Positions 32,080 through 45,549 of a DNA stretch of 64,000 nt are shown in pieces. A model generated the notes under the pieces. That model ran no database searches. It was not told where the DNA came from and saw nothing but the letters and a program-made list of their open reading frames with translations. The stretch is from Tetrahymena elliotti 4EA (taxonomy: Eukaryota; Ciliophora; Oligohymenophorea; Hymenostomatida; Tetrahymenidae): the NCBI GenBank assembly GCA_000231825.2, contig JH720332.1:1-64000 (forward strand), given 5' to 3'. How positions within the stretch are numbered: position 1 is the stretch's first letter; the number at the start of each line of letters is the position of its first letter. Both the position numbers and the translations under genes were made by a program.

Positions 32080-35000
32080 ATGTAGCAAGATAGATAAGAA
32101 TAATAATAGTAGAATTAGCAATCCTTTGGGTTTTAGAAACCTTTTTAGAATAATTCTGGCGCTTAAATTACAAATAACTTCTCATATTTGCAGAATGCTT
32201 CAAGCTATATGTTTGTAATTAGCAATTTCATTATATTATGATGTATTTATATTTGATCAATTATGAAATTAAAATTATTAATTTAGAATAGGACAGCTAG
32301 AGAATAAACTATGAATGATCCTATAGATAATGAGTAAATATTATCATCATATAAATAAACAACATTATTAGTATTTTTAATTAAATAAAATCATACATTT
32401 TATAAAAAAAGAATGGCTCTGAGGACATTATATTCAAATCAAAAGTTTCAACCAAGTTTTGATAATCAAGCATCAATAAATGAAGAGTCAAAATAAAATC
32501 CCTTGATAAACTAATATAGATAACAAATACAAGCTTAAGATAGATTAAATACATATTAGTATTCTTATTCTCCAAACGAAGTTAATGTTTATGGATAAGA
32601 ACTCTCTGAATAAAAATTTAATTAGCATATTCCTAATTCTACTCTTCCTCCATCAGTTGAAATCCCTCAAAGAAGTTTAATTTAAGAACCTGTATATACA
32701 GCACATGTAAGATCTTATTCTATAGAGAGACCTCCTCTACCAATAATACCATCAACTGTAACTAATCCTCCTCCTTAGCTCTCTGCTTAACCTCCTCCCT
32801 ACTAACCTCCCTTATAACCTCCTTTGAATAATGAAAATTCAGAATATATTACTTACTTAAATAATAGCTTAAGAGAATACTAAGAAAAATGTGAACAATA
32901 TTAATTTCAACTCAACAAGCTCAGAGAATTCACTAGAGTAAATATATAAAAATACTTTAAGCCCAATAATTATGTTTTAAATTTACATTTTTTCTTGTTA
33001 TAATAGGAATAAGATAATGTGATATCATCAAAAATGAGTTTAATTGACACAATGCAATCAGAAGTAAGGAATGACAGTTATTTTATTTAAATAATTAAGA
33101 TTTATATTTTTAACAGGTGAATCTCCTAAGAGCAGAATATGACAAAGTATTCAATGATCTTTTGTAATATAAAGATACATTAAGAAGGTTTTATACATTA
33201 TATATGGACTAAGAATAATTTATAAATGACATGAAATTAAACAATACTGATTTAATCATTGGTATTGATAGATAAGGATCAAAAAATATTGAGCTAATGG
33301 TATTTTTATTTTTATTTTTAGAATAGTAAGATTAAGATTTAATTACTAAATAGGATGAAGTTAAGAATTTATTGAGTGACAAAGAAATGTTAAAATTTAG
33401 GATGGAAGAATATAAAAAGAAATAAGATTTTGATCTTGAATCTATTAAAAAGCAAATGCAACAGAGGGATGATGTAAATAAATTTAGAAAAAAATAGAGA
33501 AATTTATCAAATAATTTGAAGGAATTCATCAATAAAAAGATATTTGAATCAAATAGAGTTTAACTCTGCAGTTTTTTCAAAAATTTCTGATAAGTTTCAT
33601 ATGCTTTTTAGGGTTTTATAGTCATTTAAAAATAAATAAATCAATAGGATGTTAGCAATATTAGGAAAAAGCTGAATGAAGTGATAGAAGCAAAAAGAAG
33701 AGTTGAAGAAGATAAAGATAAAGATCATTTTGAAATAGAGCATTTAAAGAATAGAGTTAATTAAGAATAAAAAGAAAAAGAGGTTAAGATTATTTAGTTT
33801 GAGAGAGCAATGCAAAAAGAATAGGAAGAAAAGGCAAAGATAATCAGTGATTTAAACTAAAAAATCCATGATTTATAGATAGAAAATAATAAGATGATGG
33901 ATGACAGTAAAATTTATGTTAAGGAACTACAAAATCTAACTAGAGCTCTTAAAAATAAGGAATTTGATGTAATTTATTTTAAATTAATTATTGATTTAAA
34001 TTAAATGCCATTCGTATTTGATTGTTTGGGATTTTCTAATTAATTGGTTGGATAGAAGTAACTCATTCAAGCAAATGAATTTCTTCTTTCTTCGTATAGA
34101 TAAAAAAGTTTCAGTTAAAAGAAAAAGAAAATTTAATCGGCTTTTTGTAATTTATCGAAATGAAATTCTGTCAAAAATAGTTTTGTGAGAAAATTTATCA
34201 TATAAACAATGAAATGTTTAATTTAAAATAAATCTGGAATAAATTTTAAAAAATAATGACGAATTTTAATATTTAAATCCTAATTAGCCAAAAAGTCAAA
34301 AATATTTAGTTTTAGTGAGAGATGATTAGTTTTACATAAATTTTAGAAAAAAACTATCTATTTTACTGTTTAAAAGTTAGAAAAATAAAATATTTAGATT
34401 CAGTGAGATGATTAACAAAATAGATTCACTTGACATAAATTTTAGAAAATAGATATCAATTTTAATAAATAAATCCTAATTTGTTTAAAAAACCAAAATA
34501 TCTCATTGCAGATTAGCTTTATAATAGATCTGACATAAATTTTAAAAAGTTACTATCTTTTTTGATGCTTTAATCCTATTAAGCAAAAAACCAAACAATA
34601 TGGTTTTGAAAATATGGATTACTATTATATTTCATCTTTTCTTTTTCAAATATTAGTATAGCAGATTGATAGGATAGAATTTAAACATGACAAAGTAGCT
34701 TGATTTTAATTCTACTTAGACTGCTGAGATGGTTAAAAGGGCTTTGAAAGATTTTGCTTTAAGACACGAAAAGAGCCATTTAGATAAAAGAAAGATACCT
34801 ATGATGATTGACAAGTTTATGGATGTAATGCAAGAAAATAACAATAGATAATCAAAAGTATTGGCAATGAATTTGTGGAAAGTTAAATTTATGTTAAGAT
34901 AAAAAGAGAGACAGATTAAAGTAAACACTTACTTTTTGAGAAGCATTTTTATTGAGCTTTTTTATTTTTTTAAAGGAAATGACCAAAGACGAAGATGAAG

Positions 35001-35876
35001 CTGACAGCATATCTACTAATTTTAGAAATCATAGTATCTTTTTGGCAGAAATGGCTATGAAAGCAATGGAATATATTCGTCTATAGGTAGCTTAGCTCAG
35101 TTATTCAGTATTTGAAACAGTTCTAACAACATGTAACAGACAAAAGATGTAATATAAATTTTGCAATTATTTATATAATGAAAATAAAAAGTTTTGAGAA
35201 AATTAAAATGTAAAAGAAAATTAAAAGCAAAGTAAACATTGTAAGTTAAATAAATTTAATTTTAGAGGACTAATTAAAATGCTACAAGGTTTAATTATTT
35301 ATTAAGACAGTTAATGGAAAGAATAAAATTTTGCATACCAAATACATGTCTCTTATTTATTTACTCAATGTAATTAATATAAAAATAGAAACGGCCTGAT
35401 TTTATTTGTAAATGAGATTAAGAAAATGAAATAGTGGACAGCCCTAAAGATTTCACTGGATGCATACTATTTAATTAAACAAAATTTAATTGTGTTTTTG
35501 AAGTAGATTAGAAATTTACAAAAACTGACCAGTCTTGAAAGAAAACTAGAAATCAATACAGGGTATATTTTTTTGGAATTTGTTTGGGTTTTTAAAAAGA
35601 GAAAATTTACTTTAAAAAAGGGAGATGTCAAACTTTAAGATAGAAATCAGAGATAATATGAATTAACTTATTTAAAAACTTATCAAAGAAGCTAATACTA
35701 GCAGAGAAAGAGATAAATTCGATGAAAATTCTAATGTTTGCTACTTATTCAAGCTGCTAGCAATTAAGAAAAAGAGTAAAACTCCTCAAGATAATAAAAT
35801 TATGAAATTTGATGAAGACTTACTAATAGTTTTAGATGATAAAATTTGTACTGCTCTTCGTCAAGAAGTAGAATGA
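32080..35876 (+). CDS. Pro-rich coiled-coil protein
   Basis: Ten exons close in phase: 32080-32210, 32292-32333, 32412-32937, 33007-33063, 33117-33299, 33327-33557, 33648-33968, 34657-34920, 34976-35148, 35621-35876; 727 residues. After a Q/N-rich start comes a proline-rich stretch (PPPQLSAQPPPYQPPLQPP) and then long heptad-like charged helices (for example EVIEAKRRVEEDKDKDHFE) typical of coiled coils; the C-terminus is helical and basic. No enzymatic motif seen. The start of the exon at 33648 could instead be 33612, which also keeps phase. The last exon could belong to a separate 85-residue gene starting at the Met at 35625, since it is split off by a 472-nt intron. Function unknown; a structural or scaffold role is inference. 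Confidence 0.75.
34239..34608 (+). repeat. Tandem array of about 99-bp units in an intron
   Basis: Four diverged units starting at about 34239, 34336, 34435 and 34535, each opening with ATAAATTTTA(G/A)AAA and containing AATCCTA(A/T)T and a CCAAA-type segment. The array lies wholly inside the 688-nt intron 33969-34656 of the coiled-coil gene. Confidence 0.8.
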
Positions 35877-38800
35877 AAAATACCAAAAACAAACAATAAA
35901 AAAACAGATAAAAACATTTAATTAACTAAAAATATATAATTACAATTCCTAAATACTCAATAAATAATTAATGTTATTTATACTTTCAATATTTTGTAAA
36001 TATTTTGCTTTACCAATACTCTACTTACAGTTTGCGAGTCCGAGTTTATGTTAATTGAAATTAATTCTTAAAAAAACTTTCATTGAATTTCTATTCAAAT
36101 ACTTCTTTGTATCTGCTTCAAATTTTTATCTCATTCAGAGTATGAAAACAGATATTTTAAGTTTCTTTGTTGCAGGAGAAGACTATGGCATTTTAAATAG
36201 CCAACACCTTTGGTTTTAAATAAAAGAAAAAAATTTTTTTTAAATAATTTCATTCAATTTAAATTCAAATAATTCTTTCTAATTTTTACCTTCCTTCATT
36301 CAGAAAATGAAAGCAAATATTTTCATTTTAGGAATTTTTTTGTTTAATAAAAAGTTAATTGTAGAAAATCAGTACTCTCTCTTTGCTAATAATTTTTATT
36401 TATCAATAATCCATCTAACCCTTAAATCTAAATAACTATTTTTAGACATTTTCGTTCAATTTTAATTAAAATTCTGCATTAAAATGTATTTTTTATAAAA
36501 ATTGTAAGAAAATTTACTTATTTCTTTTGATCAACTACTTTTCTAATCCTGATTTTAATATCAATTTCTGTTTAATTTATGATACCTATTTTCTTAAATA
36601 AATTAGAAGTCTATTTATTCAAATTATGGAAAAATATTTAACCAACCTCATTGTAACTACAGATTTCATTAAGGATATATTATATCGACTTATTATTTGA
36701 CTAAAATCAATGTAAACATTGTCATTTTTCTTGAATATAACTTGATATTTAAGTAAAAATTAAGATTTTTTGAGTTTGAAAATATTTCTTTTTATTATTT
36801 TAGAAAATGAACAAAATTATTTTAGTTTTTATTTGTTTTTTGGTAAATGAGAAAAAAAATAAATGGCAGAACAAAAGAAAATATTGTGAAAATGAAATCC
36901 TTTATGAAAATTTAATTTTAATAAATTTTTCACTTTTATTTTAAAGAGCTAATTTTTTACTAGTTTTTAATTTTATTTGGATCTTAACTGATTAATAATT
37001 GAAAAACATGTAGTAAACCTCTAGCCGAGTATCTTTTTGGGTAGAGAAGATTAAATTTCGTATTTTCTTGATATAGATTATTTTTTGCTTTTAATTAATA
37101 ATTTATTCTTTTTTTACCAGAATTTACAACTTTATTTCTGTTAAACAAAATAAGCTAGACTGTTTTTATTTATTTATTTATTTGCAGATTTAATTGAATA
37201 ACGTATAAAAATAATTAAGCGCTTACATATTATGCATCGTTGATATTTCTAAATTTAAATTAATCTTATAAATATCACACAAAGTAATCTTTTTTAGTCT
37301 CGACTAATAATTTAATAATTTACAACGTATTTCATTTTTTTTTTGAGTAGAGTAAATTTTTATCAAAAAAAATTGAACTCGTAACAAATAATAAATTTGT
37401 ATGTGTTATATTTGAAAAGAATATTTCTTTAATATAATATAATCTATTCTATTTAATTTCTTTAATGATTTTAACTTACATTAGTAAATTTTAACTATTT
37501 ATGAGCTGGGAAGAAGCGATTCTTAAAGGAATTGCAAATAAGATTTACATAAATATTAAGGAGAAATTAATTTGATGTATTTTAAGGATTAATAGTTTTT
37601 AGAAATAATTTTCATATTGAAATGAACAAAAAATTTCTCTCTAAAATAACGAAAAAATAAGATAATTTGTATTCCAGTATTTTAGTACTAAATTTTCTAC
37701 TTCAATTGCATATTTAATGAAAAGATTTTTCACAAATAAAATATTAGAATAGTTTGTAAGATCTATTATATTTATTAGAAAAGAACTAACTAAATTGTTA
37801 AGTAAGTAGCTGGAAAATAAGTAATCTCTGGCTAGTAAAAAAAGAAAAACAGCTAAGCCAAAATTTAAATATAGAATCTACTTCTATAAAAATAATTTAA
37901 AGTGAGTTAAAATTTTGTTAACCGTTTTATTAACCACAGGTTATGCATCATAGTGCTACATTAGCAGACTTTATGAAATAGCAAATGTATATTAATATAT
38001 TATTTTTGATTTTCCTTCTAGAAATTAAATACAAAAGTTTTTTAGTTCTTAATTTGATTGATAAACACTTAATATTTGAAATGGTACTTCTCTTTTTTAT
38101 TTAGTTTTCTTCAAAAGAAATATCTCTTATGTAATTTTTGAATGCTAAGATACACAAATTCTTTTAGTGCTTAGTCATTCAATAGTAATAGCAGATAACT
38201 ATGCAATAATATGCCACATAACTGATAAACAGTCCTTTTTACATAATTATTTAATAGGACTCTAGAAAAATTTAATTTTAAGCTCTGCTATGGATTTAAG
38301 ATAATTTTTAAACTGATTAGATGTTTTATTGAATCAAAATTGAAAAATGTAATGAAAAATAAGGAAATGCTTATAAAGTGAAAGTGCCTAAGCAATTAAT
38401 TCTATGGTAATTCAAAATTTAAAAAATTGTAATGGTAGAAGATATTCCTAAAATTTTACTAAGAGTTTAGAATGTCTGATAATTTTAATATTTGTTGAGG
38501 CAAGTAGAATTTTATTAAATTATTTGCGTTTGAGATTAGAATTTGCTAACATAAATTATGAAATTATCTAAGTATTTATTAGTAAAACTCTTAAAAAAAC
38601 GCAAATAGATAGATAAATAGAAAAATGAGATTCTTTTTTGCTATTTTAATTAAATAATTTTCTTATTTAAATGAATGGAAAAAAATGAAGAAAAAACTAG
38701 ATGTAATATGAATGTGAATGTGATGATGAAATTTTTGATTTAAAAAAAAGTTTGATCTGTCTTCTCCGGTTGCAAATAAAAAAAGATAGAAAACAAAATT

Positions 38801-39020
38801 TATTATTTTTAATAGCTAAATAACTAAATTAATTAATTAATAAATATATAAAATAGCAAGATAGATAGATACATATATAGATCCTCTCCCAGATTGATAG
38901 TCAGATTCAAAAAAGCAGCTACTTTAATAATAAAATATATAATAAATATCTAAACAAATTAATTAAATCTAAAAAAGCAATACTCTATCTAACAAAAAAC
39001 CTCCTCTGCCAATATTAATT
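35877..39020. other. Long intergenic region, 3.1 kb
   Basis: No gene resolved. It contains a two-copy repeat near 36082-36335, a near match to the Tetrahymena chromosome breakage sequence at 36638-36652, and GATA-type runs near 38850-38890. A 24-codon ATG frame at 37501 is too short to call. Confidence 0.5.
36082..36335 (+). repeat. Two-copy direct repeat, about 90 bp
   Basis: Copies at about 36082-36165 and 36246-36335 share CATT(G/C)AATTT..ATTCAAATA.TTCTTT, a CATTCAGA..ATGAAA block and CA.ATATTTT. A weaker third trace may lie near 36447. Confidence 0.7.
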
Positions 39021-39710
39021 ATGGGTAGTTGTTGCGTAACTGGAAAAGCCAAAAACTATAAATAGAACTCAAATACTGTTCCCAAAAAAGTTTAAAAAGG
39101 TGAATGTCATGAGGACTTCAAAAAATAGGCTGATTTGATTTCTTTCTAACACAAATTTCCAACAATAAGACCTCTTTTAAATAACGACTTGTATAAAAGC
39201 AGATTATCTCACAATAGGAAAAATACTTTAGAATATATTGATTAAATTTAACCAGCCTAGGTTTAAAAGAAGATATCTTCCCAAAAAACGGCCTCTCTCT
39301 CCTAGGTTTCTTCTAATTTTTAGGCCACAAGAATCCAAATATGAGAAGCACATTTTAAATCTAAACAGGCATTTTTAATAATCAAAACTCTTTAAATTGA
39401 TAGCAGTTCTTATTTTCAATACATTTATCTTCAATTTGAGAGATCTCACTGTCATTCTAACTTTTACATTATATTAAATAAACAAAGTCTTAAATTGAAT
39501 TTTCTTAGCAAAATTCATTATCATAAAATAAGCATTTTCTAGGCTAATATTAATCTCTTTTAGAGAAGATTGAATTTTCCAAATAGCTTCTAAGTAAGTA
39601 TTTTAGCCAAAAATGATCTAAAAATGTTCTTTAAGATCACGCGCTAGATAGTGGCTATGTAAACAATTTAAAGTGTAAAGTTTAGATAGCTACTTAGAGA
39701 AATAAAATGA
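39021..39710 (+). CDS. MGSCC-type N-terminally lipidated protein candidate
   Basis: Exons 39021-39305 and 39369-39710 (intron 63 nt, ending AAACAG) give 208 residues. The N-terminus MGSCCVTGK fits the N-myristoylation consensus (Gly2, Ser at position 6 absent but small residues follow) with adjacent Cys residues that could be palmitoylated, so membrane anchoring is likely. The rest is basic and polar, ending FRQLLREIK. An in-frame TGA inside the proposed intron is the main reason for splicing; without the intron the protein would be about 114 residues. No catalytic motif or family recognised. Confidence 0.65.
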
Positions 39711-40190
39711 AAAGAGTTAAAGCGTGATTGATTGATTTTAAATTCTATTTAGTAGAAGAATAAGAATTTAAATCTATCTTATGAATGTAAATAGACATTT
39801 AAAAAAAATTGAGTTACTTAATTATTAAATAATTCTAAGCATGATTCTGAGTGCAATAACTAATTAACAAGGACAATATAATAAATAACCTTAACTTATA
39901 TTATTAAAAATAAATATATAATACCTAACTAACTAACTATATTAAATTATATCTTAAATTAAATTCTATTATTATGTATACATCCATTTTTTATTTATTA
40001 CCAACACTCTTAGTTATTAAAACAAAATTAATTCCATTTATCTATCTTAGTTAACGTAGTCTAAACAACCTTTTAAAATTCATTTAATTATTTTTTCTGT
40101 AAGTATTTTAAGCTGGCTCACTTTGTTTTCTAATAACTTAATCGCTGGATGGCTGGTGTATTTTTTTTAAGTTAAGTTATTTTTTGAGAA
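39711..40190. other. Intergenic spacer
   Basis: AT-rich with an AACTAACTAACTA run near 39926. No exon seen. Confidence 0.5.
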
Positions 40191-41630
40191 ATGAACCAGC
40201 CTGCAATTTAAAGCTATCCGTATTTAGATTTATCTGAATGCATTCAAAATATTTAAAGGTAAACACTTTTTATAAATTTAGATTACATTAATACAAAGAA
40301 TTTCTGTCAAAGCATATACTCAAAGATCAAATGTAAATAAAACGAAAGCAAAATAGATTATTATTAAAAACCAATTTGCTTAATATATTTTATCTTTTCC
40401 ATTAATCTTTTTAATCGAAATATTTAAAACAAATCCTGAGTTAAATTAATAAATTTACTCTAGTTTTGAAATTTTTAAGAATTTATAAAAAATTCCTATT
40501 TAAAATGGAGTTAACTAACGAGCCATTTTTTCCTTATTATTGAATGGCTTTAATTGATATATTTTAATCGACTTACATGAATTATTTAATTCTTTTCATT
40601 TTTAAGGTGGTTTACATATGATTTGTTAGATTGATAATTAGTAAAGAATTTCTTAAAAAAATAGATGGTTAAAAATCACATACTAAATTATAAATTGGCT
40701 TAAAAGAAACGATTTCTCATGTAAATAACTATTCTCATATACATTCTTAAAATACAATAATATCCTTGAAATCATATTTTATCCATTACAAAATTCAAAA
40801 CAAAAAAAGATCAAATTAAAAAAAGCTTTCAACCATGATAATATTTGTAAGTAAGTAACATGGTGTCTTGGTGATTTTTTTAACTTTAAAAATTCATTTC
40901 ACAAAAAAAGCTTGATAGAATTTCTATTTAAATGTATTTCTTAATTTCCATTTAAATGTGCTTATTAATTATCCTTGAGCAATACTTCTTAGATAATGGT
41001 ATCAAATTTTTAATTTACATCCATATTTTATTTTATATTATTCCTTTTTTCAGAATTTTTAGAATTTTTTTGAAATAAGCAAGAGCTTTAGTCTATCAAA
41101 TTTTATTCTAAAAACAAAAAAATATCAGTTAAGAAAAATGTTAGAATTAAAAAATCATTTTCAATAATGATAGAAAATATAAATCAGCCCTTTTTTTGAA
41201 TATTCACTTTTATTATTTATAGTTTTAGGCAGACATGGATTAATTGAAAAAGAAACAAATTGACTCTGTACTAGTCAAAAAAGAGTTATTTATCAATAAA
41301 CGAATAATAATTAGGAATATGCATGAATTTTGTGAATTAATATTAATCATTAAAAATAATCAATAATTTGAATGTAAATTTAGAATTTATCTACAAATAA
41401 AAGTGGATTACACAAGATTAACAAAATTACAAAAATAACTTATTATTTAGCAAAATTAAAAAAACAAATTTTATTTATCTTACCATTTTATCATTAGAGT
41501 AACTCACATTTTTTCTAAAACAAAAATTCAATAATTCAAATATTTTTTACTCTTGAACTAATTTTTAATCAATTTTCTAATAAAAATGGGAAATGAAGTA
41601 TTTTAAAAAAAAGTAAAATATAGTGTATGA
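40191..41630 (+). CDS. Small helical protein, 3' end uncertain
   Basis: Exons 40191-40258, 40282-40332, 40642-40720 and one from 41223 close in phase. They read MNQPAIQSYPYLDLSECI, then a helix with KEFLSKHILKDQ, IKEFLKKIDGQKSHTKL, and DMDQLKKKQIDSVLVKKELF. The first intron is only 23 nt. The last exon is clearly coding to about 41340; after that the frame is open to a TGA at 41628 but its composition becomes low-complexity, so either a further intron or a run-on is possible. The helical pattern recalls small coiled-coil adaptor subunits, but I cannot name one. Confidence 0.5.
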
Positions 41631-41893
41631 TAGAAATAACATGAGATAAAAATAATTTGAATGGTTATAGAATAAGTAATAATATAAGATAATTATTATA
41701 GATATTAAATGTATGGAAAAATGAAGTTAAGTGAGAGATAGATAGATAGAAATATAATTTATATCAATAAAATAATCATCAAATTAATTTATAATATAGA
41801 ATATATGTAAACTAAGCAAAAATATTCTAAAGTTTATGTACTGTTTAGAAAAAAATTAATTTTAATTTAAAAAAAGAAAAGTTTTATCAATTC

Positions 41894-44800
41894 TCATTTA
41901 ACTCCTAGCTCTTTCCAGGCTCTGCAATTAAAGACAAAGAGAGACTTTTTACTAAAGTAATTCATTTAGCAGTTTTCCATCTTTATATTTTGTACTGCAA
42001 AAACTACATTTCCACCAATAATTGGATTCTACCAGAAAGTACCTGAAGAAGGCATACCCTTAGATTTATAGAATGCTATGGCTTCAGGGTTTTATTCATC
42101 AACTCTGGCTATAATACTTTGCTTTTAATTGATTTCTCCAACCTATCCACCTAAGATCAACATTTCATTATCATTAATTTACACTGAGCCTGCAAAGGAA
42201 GGAATTGCCTCTGTAAATTGGAAGGCTATGTACTCCCAGAAATCTTCTTATATATTATATCTTTCAATTGTATTTATCATGTTGTTGAGGTAAGTTTTTC
42301 CACCAAATCTATATATATATTTATCATGGAAATTACAAAGAGAAGTTCCAGCAACTCCTTCTTACAAATCAGCAATTTAAATCCACTTCTAAGACTCGAT
42401 ATCAAATCTTGTTTTTTAATTAAAAATATTTCTTAAAAAATCATTCATTTTATATAAATTTTACCTTTCACAAGAAGTCAAATATATGTCTTCATCGTTA
42501 TTGTTTAAACCACCAACAACAAAAATAGAATCCTAAGCAACAACCAAAGAGTGGGAATTTCTATCACTATTCATATTAGCACACAATTCAAGTGTATTTC
42601 TATTCATATCTAAGAAATATGTAGAATTTATTGATTTATTTTTGTGTAAAACATCAACACCTCCAATCAGGAACACTTTTCCATTAGGAGTTATTATACT
42701 TCTATGGAACATAGGAATTTTAAAAGCTATATTTAATTCAACAGTTTGCCATTCTTGTGTAGCAGGATCTCTAGAAAGTTAACTTAAATCTAAGAAATGG
42801 AATAATTTGCTATTATCTTAGAAGAAGTGAACAATATTTAAAAGACAATCAGGGTTGAAGTAGTCATAAATATTAATGTTAGCCCCTCCTCTATCATCTC
42901 TCTATGAAGCATAGCTACCATTTAATGGTGATTAATCACCATCTAAACCTATTTTAAAAATTATTCATTTAACAAATGAAAACGATTCTAAAAAGAAATA
43001 AGTTTTTACCTTTACTTCCTGCATTATTGATTTATGTGTCTTAAGCATGATTGGCTTAGTAAGGATTTATATATTCACTTTTAGGTCTACTCTTATTTTA
43101 TTGATTTTTATTAGCATTTTTGTTGGCATTTCCATTATCATAAGGAATTTCATTTAAATCATAAACATCACTCTAATTTGCATTCATCTGTGTTTGCTAA
43201 GTGGGAAAACTAACAGTGTTGTAATCAATAGGTTGAGGAACAAGTTTCTTTTAGTTTGATTCAAATAAATCCTGCATGTTATTTTCTTTATCTTTAACAT
43301 TATCATTTTAATTTTACTTTTTAACAAATAAGTTGCTATGTAAAACTTCATGAGTTACTTATTACTAACCATCTCTCCATTAATAATCACTCAAATCAAC
43401 TTTTTCAGTGCTAATATATTTTTGCATTAAATCATCAAGCTCTGACAAAACAGAAGTGTTAACCTAAACTTTAAACAACTAATTTAAATAGTGCTCAATA
43501 CCATAATCAACATCTTATTATATTCTGTCAAAATCAATATTAAAATCGTCTGAAAGAATCTATTTTTAAATTAAATTTATTTTTTAAATATTTTTTAACA
43601 TTTTTCTATTTTAAAATAAATAATATCTAAATAGCTTTTGAAATCAATAAAAAAATTTTATCAAAACAGTTCAGAAAAAGCATTTTAAAAAGCTTTAAAC
43701 TATTTTTTTCATATAGAGTCTTGATTTTTTGCATTTTTTTTGCTAAAAAAATCAAATAAATTAGAATAAATTATTTTTTATGAAGTTGTAAATTTAAATT
43801 ATTTATTTTATCTTTTTATTCAAAATATTTTCTAAGCTTTAGAATATTTTATATTTCTGGATCTGTTCTTTCCAGTCTGAATTTAACAAGAAGATTAAAT
43901 AATTTTAAATTTACTACTCCATCAACATCTTTTTTCTCTCTAAAAATTAATTATTTCTTGGAAATAAATCAAATTTTTATTATTACTCTATTTCCATCAA
44001 AAATAATATTTTTTATTCATATTTAACCCTAATTTCTTAATGCTTACTGTCAAAATTTTAAATATTTGAAGAATATTATCTAATTTAACTCGTTGAAAAT
44101 TATATTTGATTTCAATTTTAAACTTCTAAATTAATTTTTTTAATTGCTCTTTAGTAAATGTTTTATCCAATTTTAATGAAAATTATTGAAAACTTTATTT
44201 CTTTTTTCAAATATTTTTAAAGTTTTTTTTGTTCAATTTCTGCTGAAACAAACTTTTTGATAATTTTTTGTTACAAATATATTTATTTCTATCTTCTGAT
44301 AATTTAATTGATAATAAATACTTCAATTCATTTACTTATTCTATTTAGATTTGATTTTGCTAGCTATGTTCAACTTAATGTTAATATAAATTGAATAATC
44401 TACTTGAATGATGTATTTCACATACTAGGGTGATTCTAACTTTTACTCCATGTCAGAAACTTCGTGAACCATTTATTGAATCTTGTTATGAATGTTTCCA
44501 AAAAGATGAGGGTGATTTTATCTGATTTCGTTAATTCTCTACTTAACTCTTAGCTCATAAGAATTGAAAAATGAGTTTAAGTTTTAGAAAACTAAATCTC
44601 TTGCTTTTTGAATTTAATCTAAACACTATTGGAAGATGTCTCCCTTTTCAATATCCCCTATTTTTCCAAGGACGCTTTATTCTTTTAAGAAATTTTCTCT
44701 CAATTCTCTGACATATTCTATGCATTAATCTCTTTTGCATAAAATAGTATCAATGTTAGTCGGAGTATCTTTTTGGTTATGCATATATGTGTGTATTTTA

Positions 44801-45549
44801 ACACATTCTGGACAAAGAGGTTCTATGCATGTTTCAGCAACACAAATATTAGTAATATCATATTTAGGATGAGAAGGACAAGATTAGTATATTTAATTTG
44901 GAGGATATTATTACTACTATTGGGTACTTATTCCATTGAAGGTTTGAAGATTTGGGTTTAAACTTACAAAGTTGTTAAGATAATTTGGATTAGCAGGAGT
45001 AGAAATCTTCGTATTTGCAGGTAAATGAGTAGTAGGAATAAAGCTTGAAGGATCAACATTCAAATAATTTTAATTTGTTGATAAATTTCTGCTCTAATTG
45101 ACAACATGCATATAGTTATCAGCTAATTGATTGCTCATTTAAGAAATATGATGATATTTATAATTAGAAGCAGCTTGCTCATCATGAGAATCTGTAAATA
45201 CTTTATTTTGACTTGGAGCATTCAAGCCAGAGTGAAATGATTGCTTTCCATTCTGAACAGGATTTTGAATAAACTCATCAATATTTCTTTTATTATTACT
45301 TCTATTTTATAAACATTAAAAATCATTTAACTAACTTTCATAATTCTCTTTAATTTAAATAATTCCAATGCAATAATATTATTATGCATGGTTGTTGATA
45401 ATTTACCCACTTCTTTGTACTATGTTGTTTGGATAATTCAAGGAATTCAAAGAATACTATGCTTATTCCTACTTGGCTCCTTCGTACTAACCTCTTCTGC
45501 TTTGGTTAGCAGAGGAGTGAATGTAATTCTAAAAAGGGTCTTAATTCAT
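41894..45549 (-). CDS. B-box zinc finger, coiled-coil, kelch-repeat protein
   Basis: Five exons (45549-45332, 45301-44404, 43559-43010, 42948-42465, 42407-41894) give 887 residues with all phases closed. Residues 1 to about 210 are N/Q-rich. A B-box-like zinc finger follows: C214, H217, C226 and C231 candidates, C236, C239, H243, H247. Then a helical coiled-coil segment (LRENFLKEQSVLGKIGDIEK), a polar linker, and from about residue 600 kelch-type beta-propeller blades with the GG signature (VFLIGGVDV, IFVVGGLNN, YIYRFGGKTY, MLILGGQVGE). This architecture is TRIM-like without a visible RING. Kelch propellers usually bind protein partners; the target is unknown. One intron is 30 nt and one is 844 nt. 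Confidence 0.88.

Noticed and set aside
36000..37100. Possible tRNA genes in GC-richer spots near 36033 and 37018
   Set aside because: I could not find a T-loop GGTTCRA box or a foldable cloverleaf.
37501..37575. 24-codon ATG frame starting MSWEEAILKGIANKIY
   Set aside because: Too short, no in-phase exon found downstream.
39306..39368. In-frame TGA at about 39341 as a selenocysteine codon
   Set aside because: A normal 63-nt GT...AG intron removes the TGA and keeps phase, and there is no sign of a selenoprotein motif.
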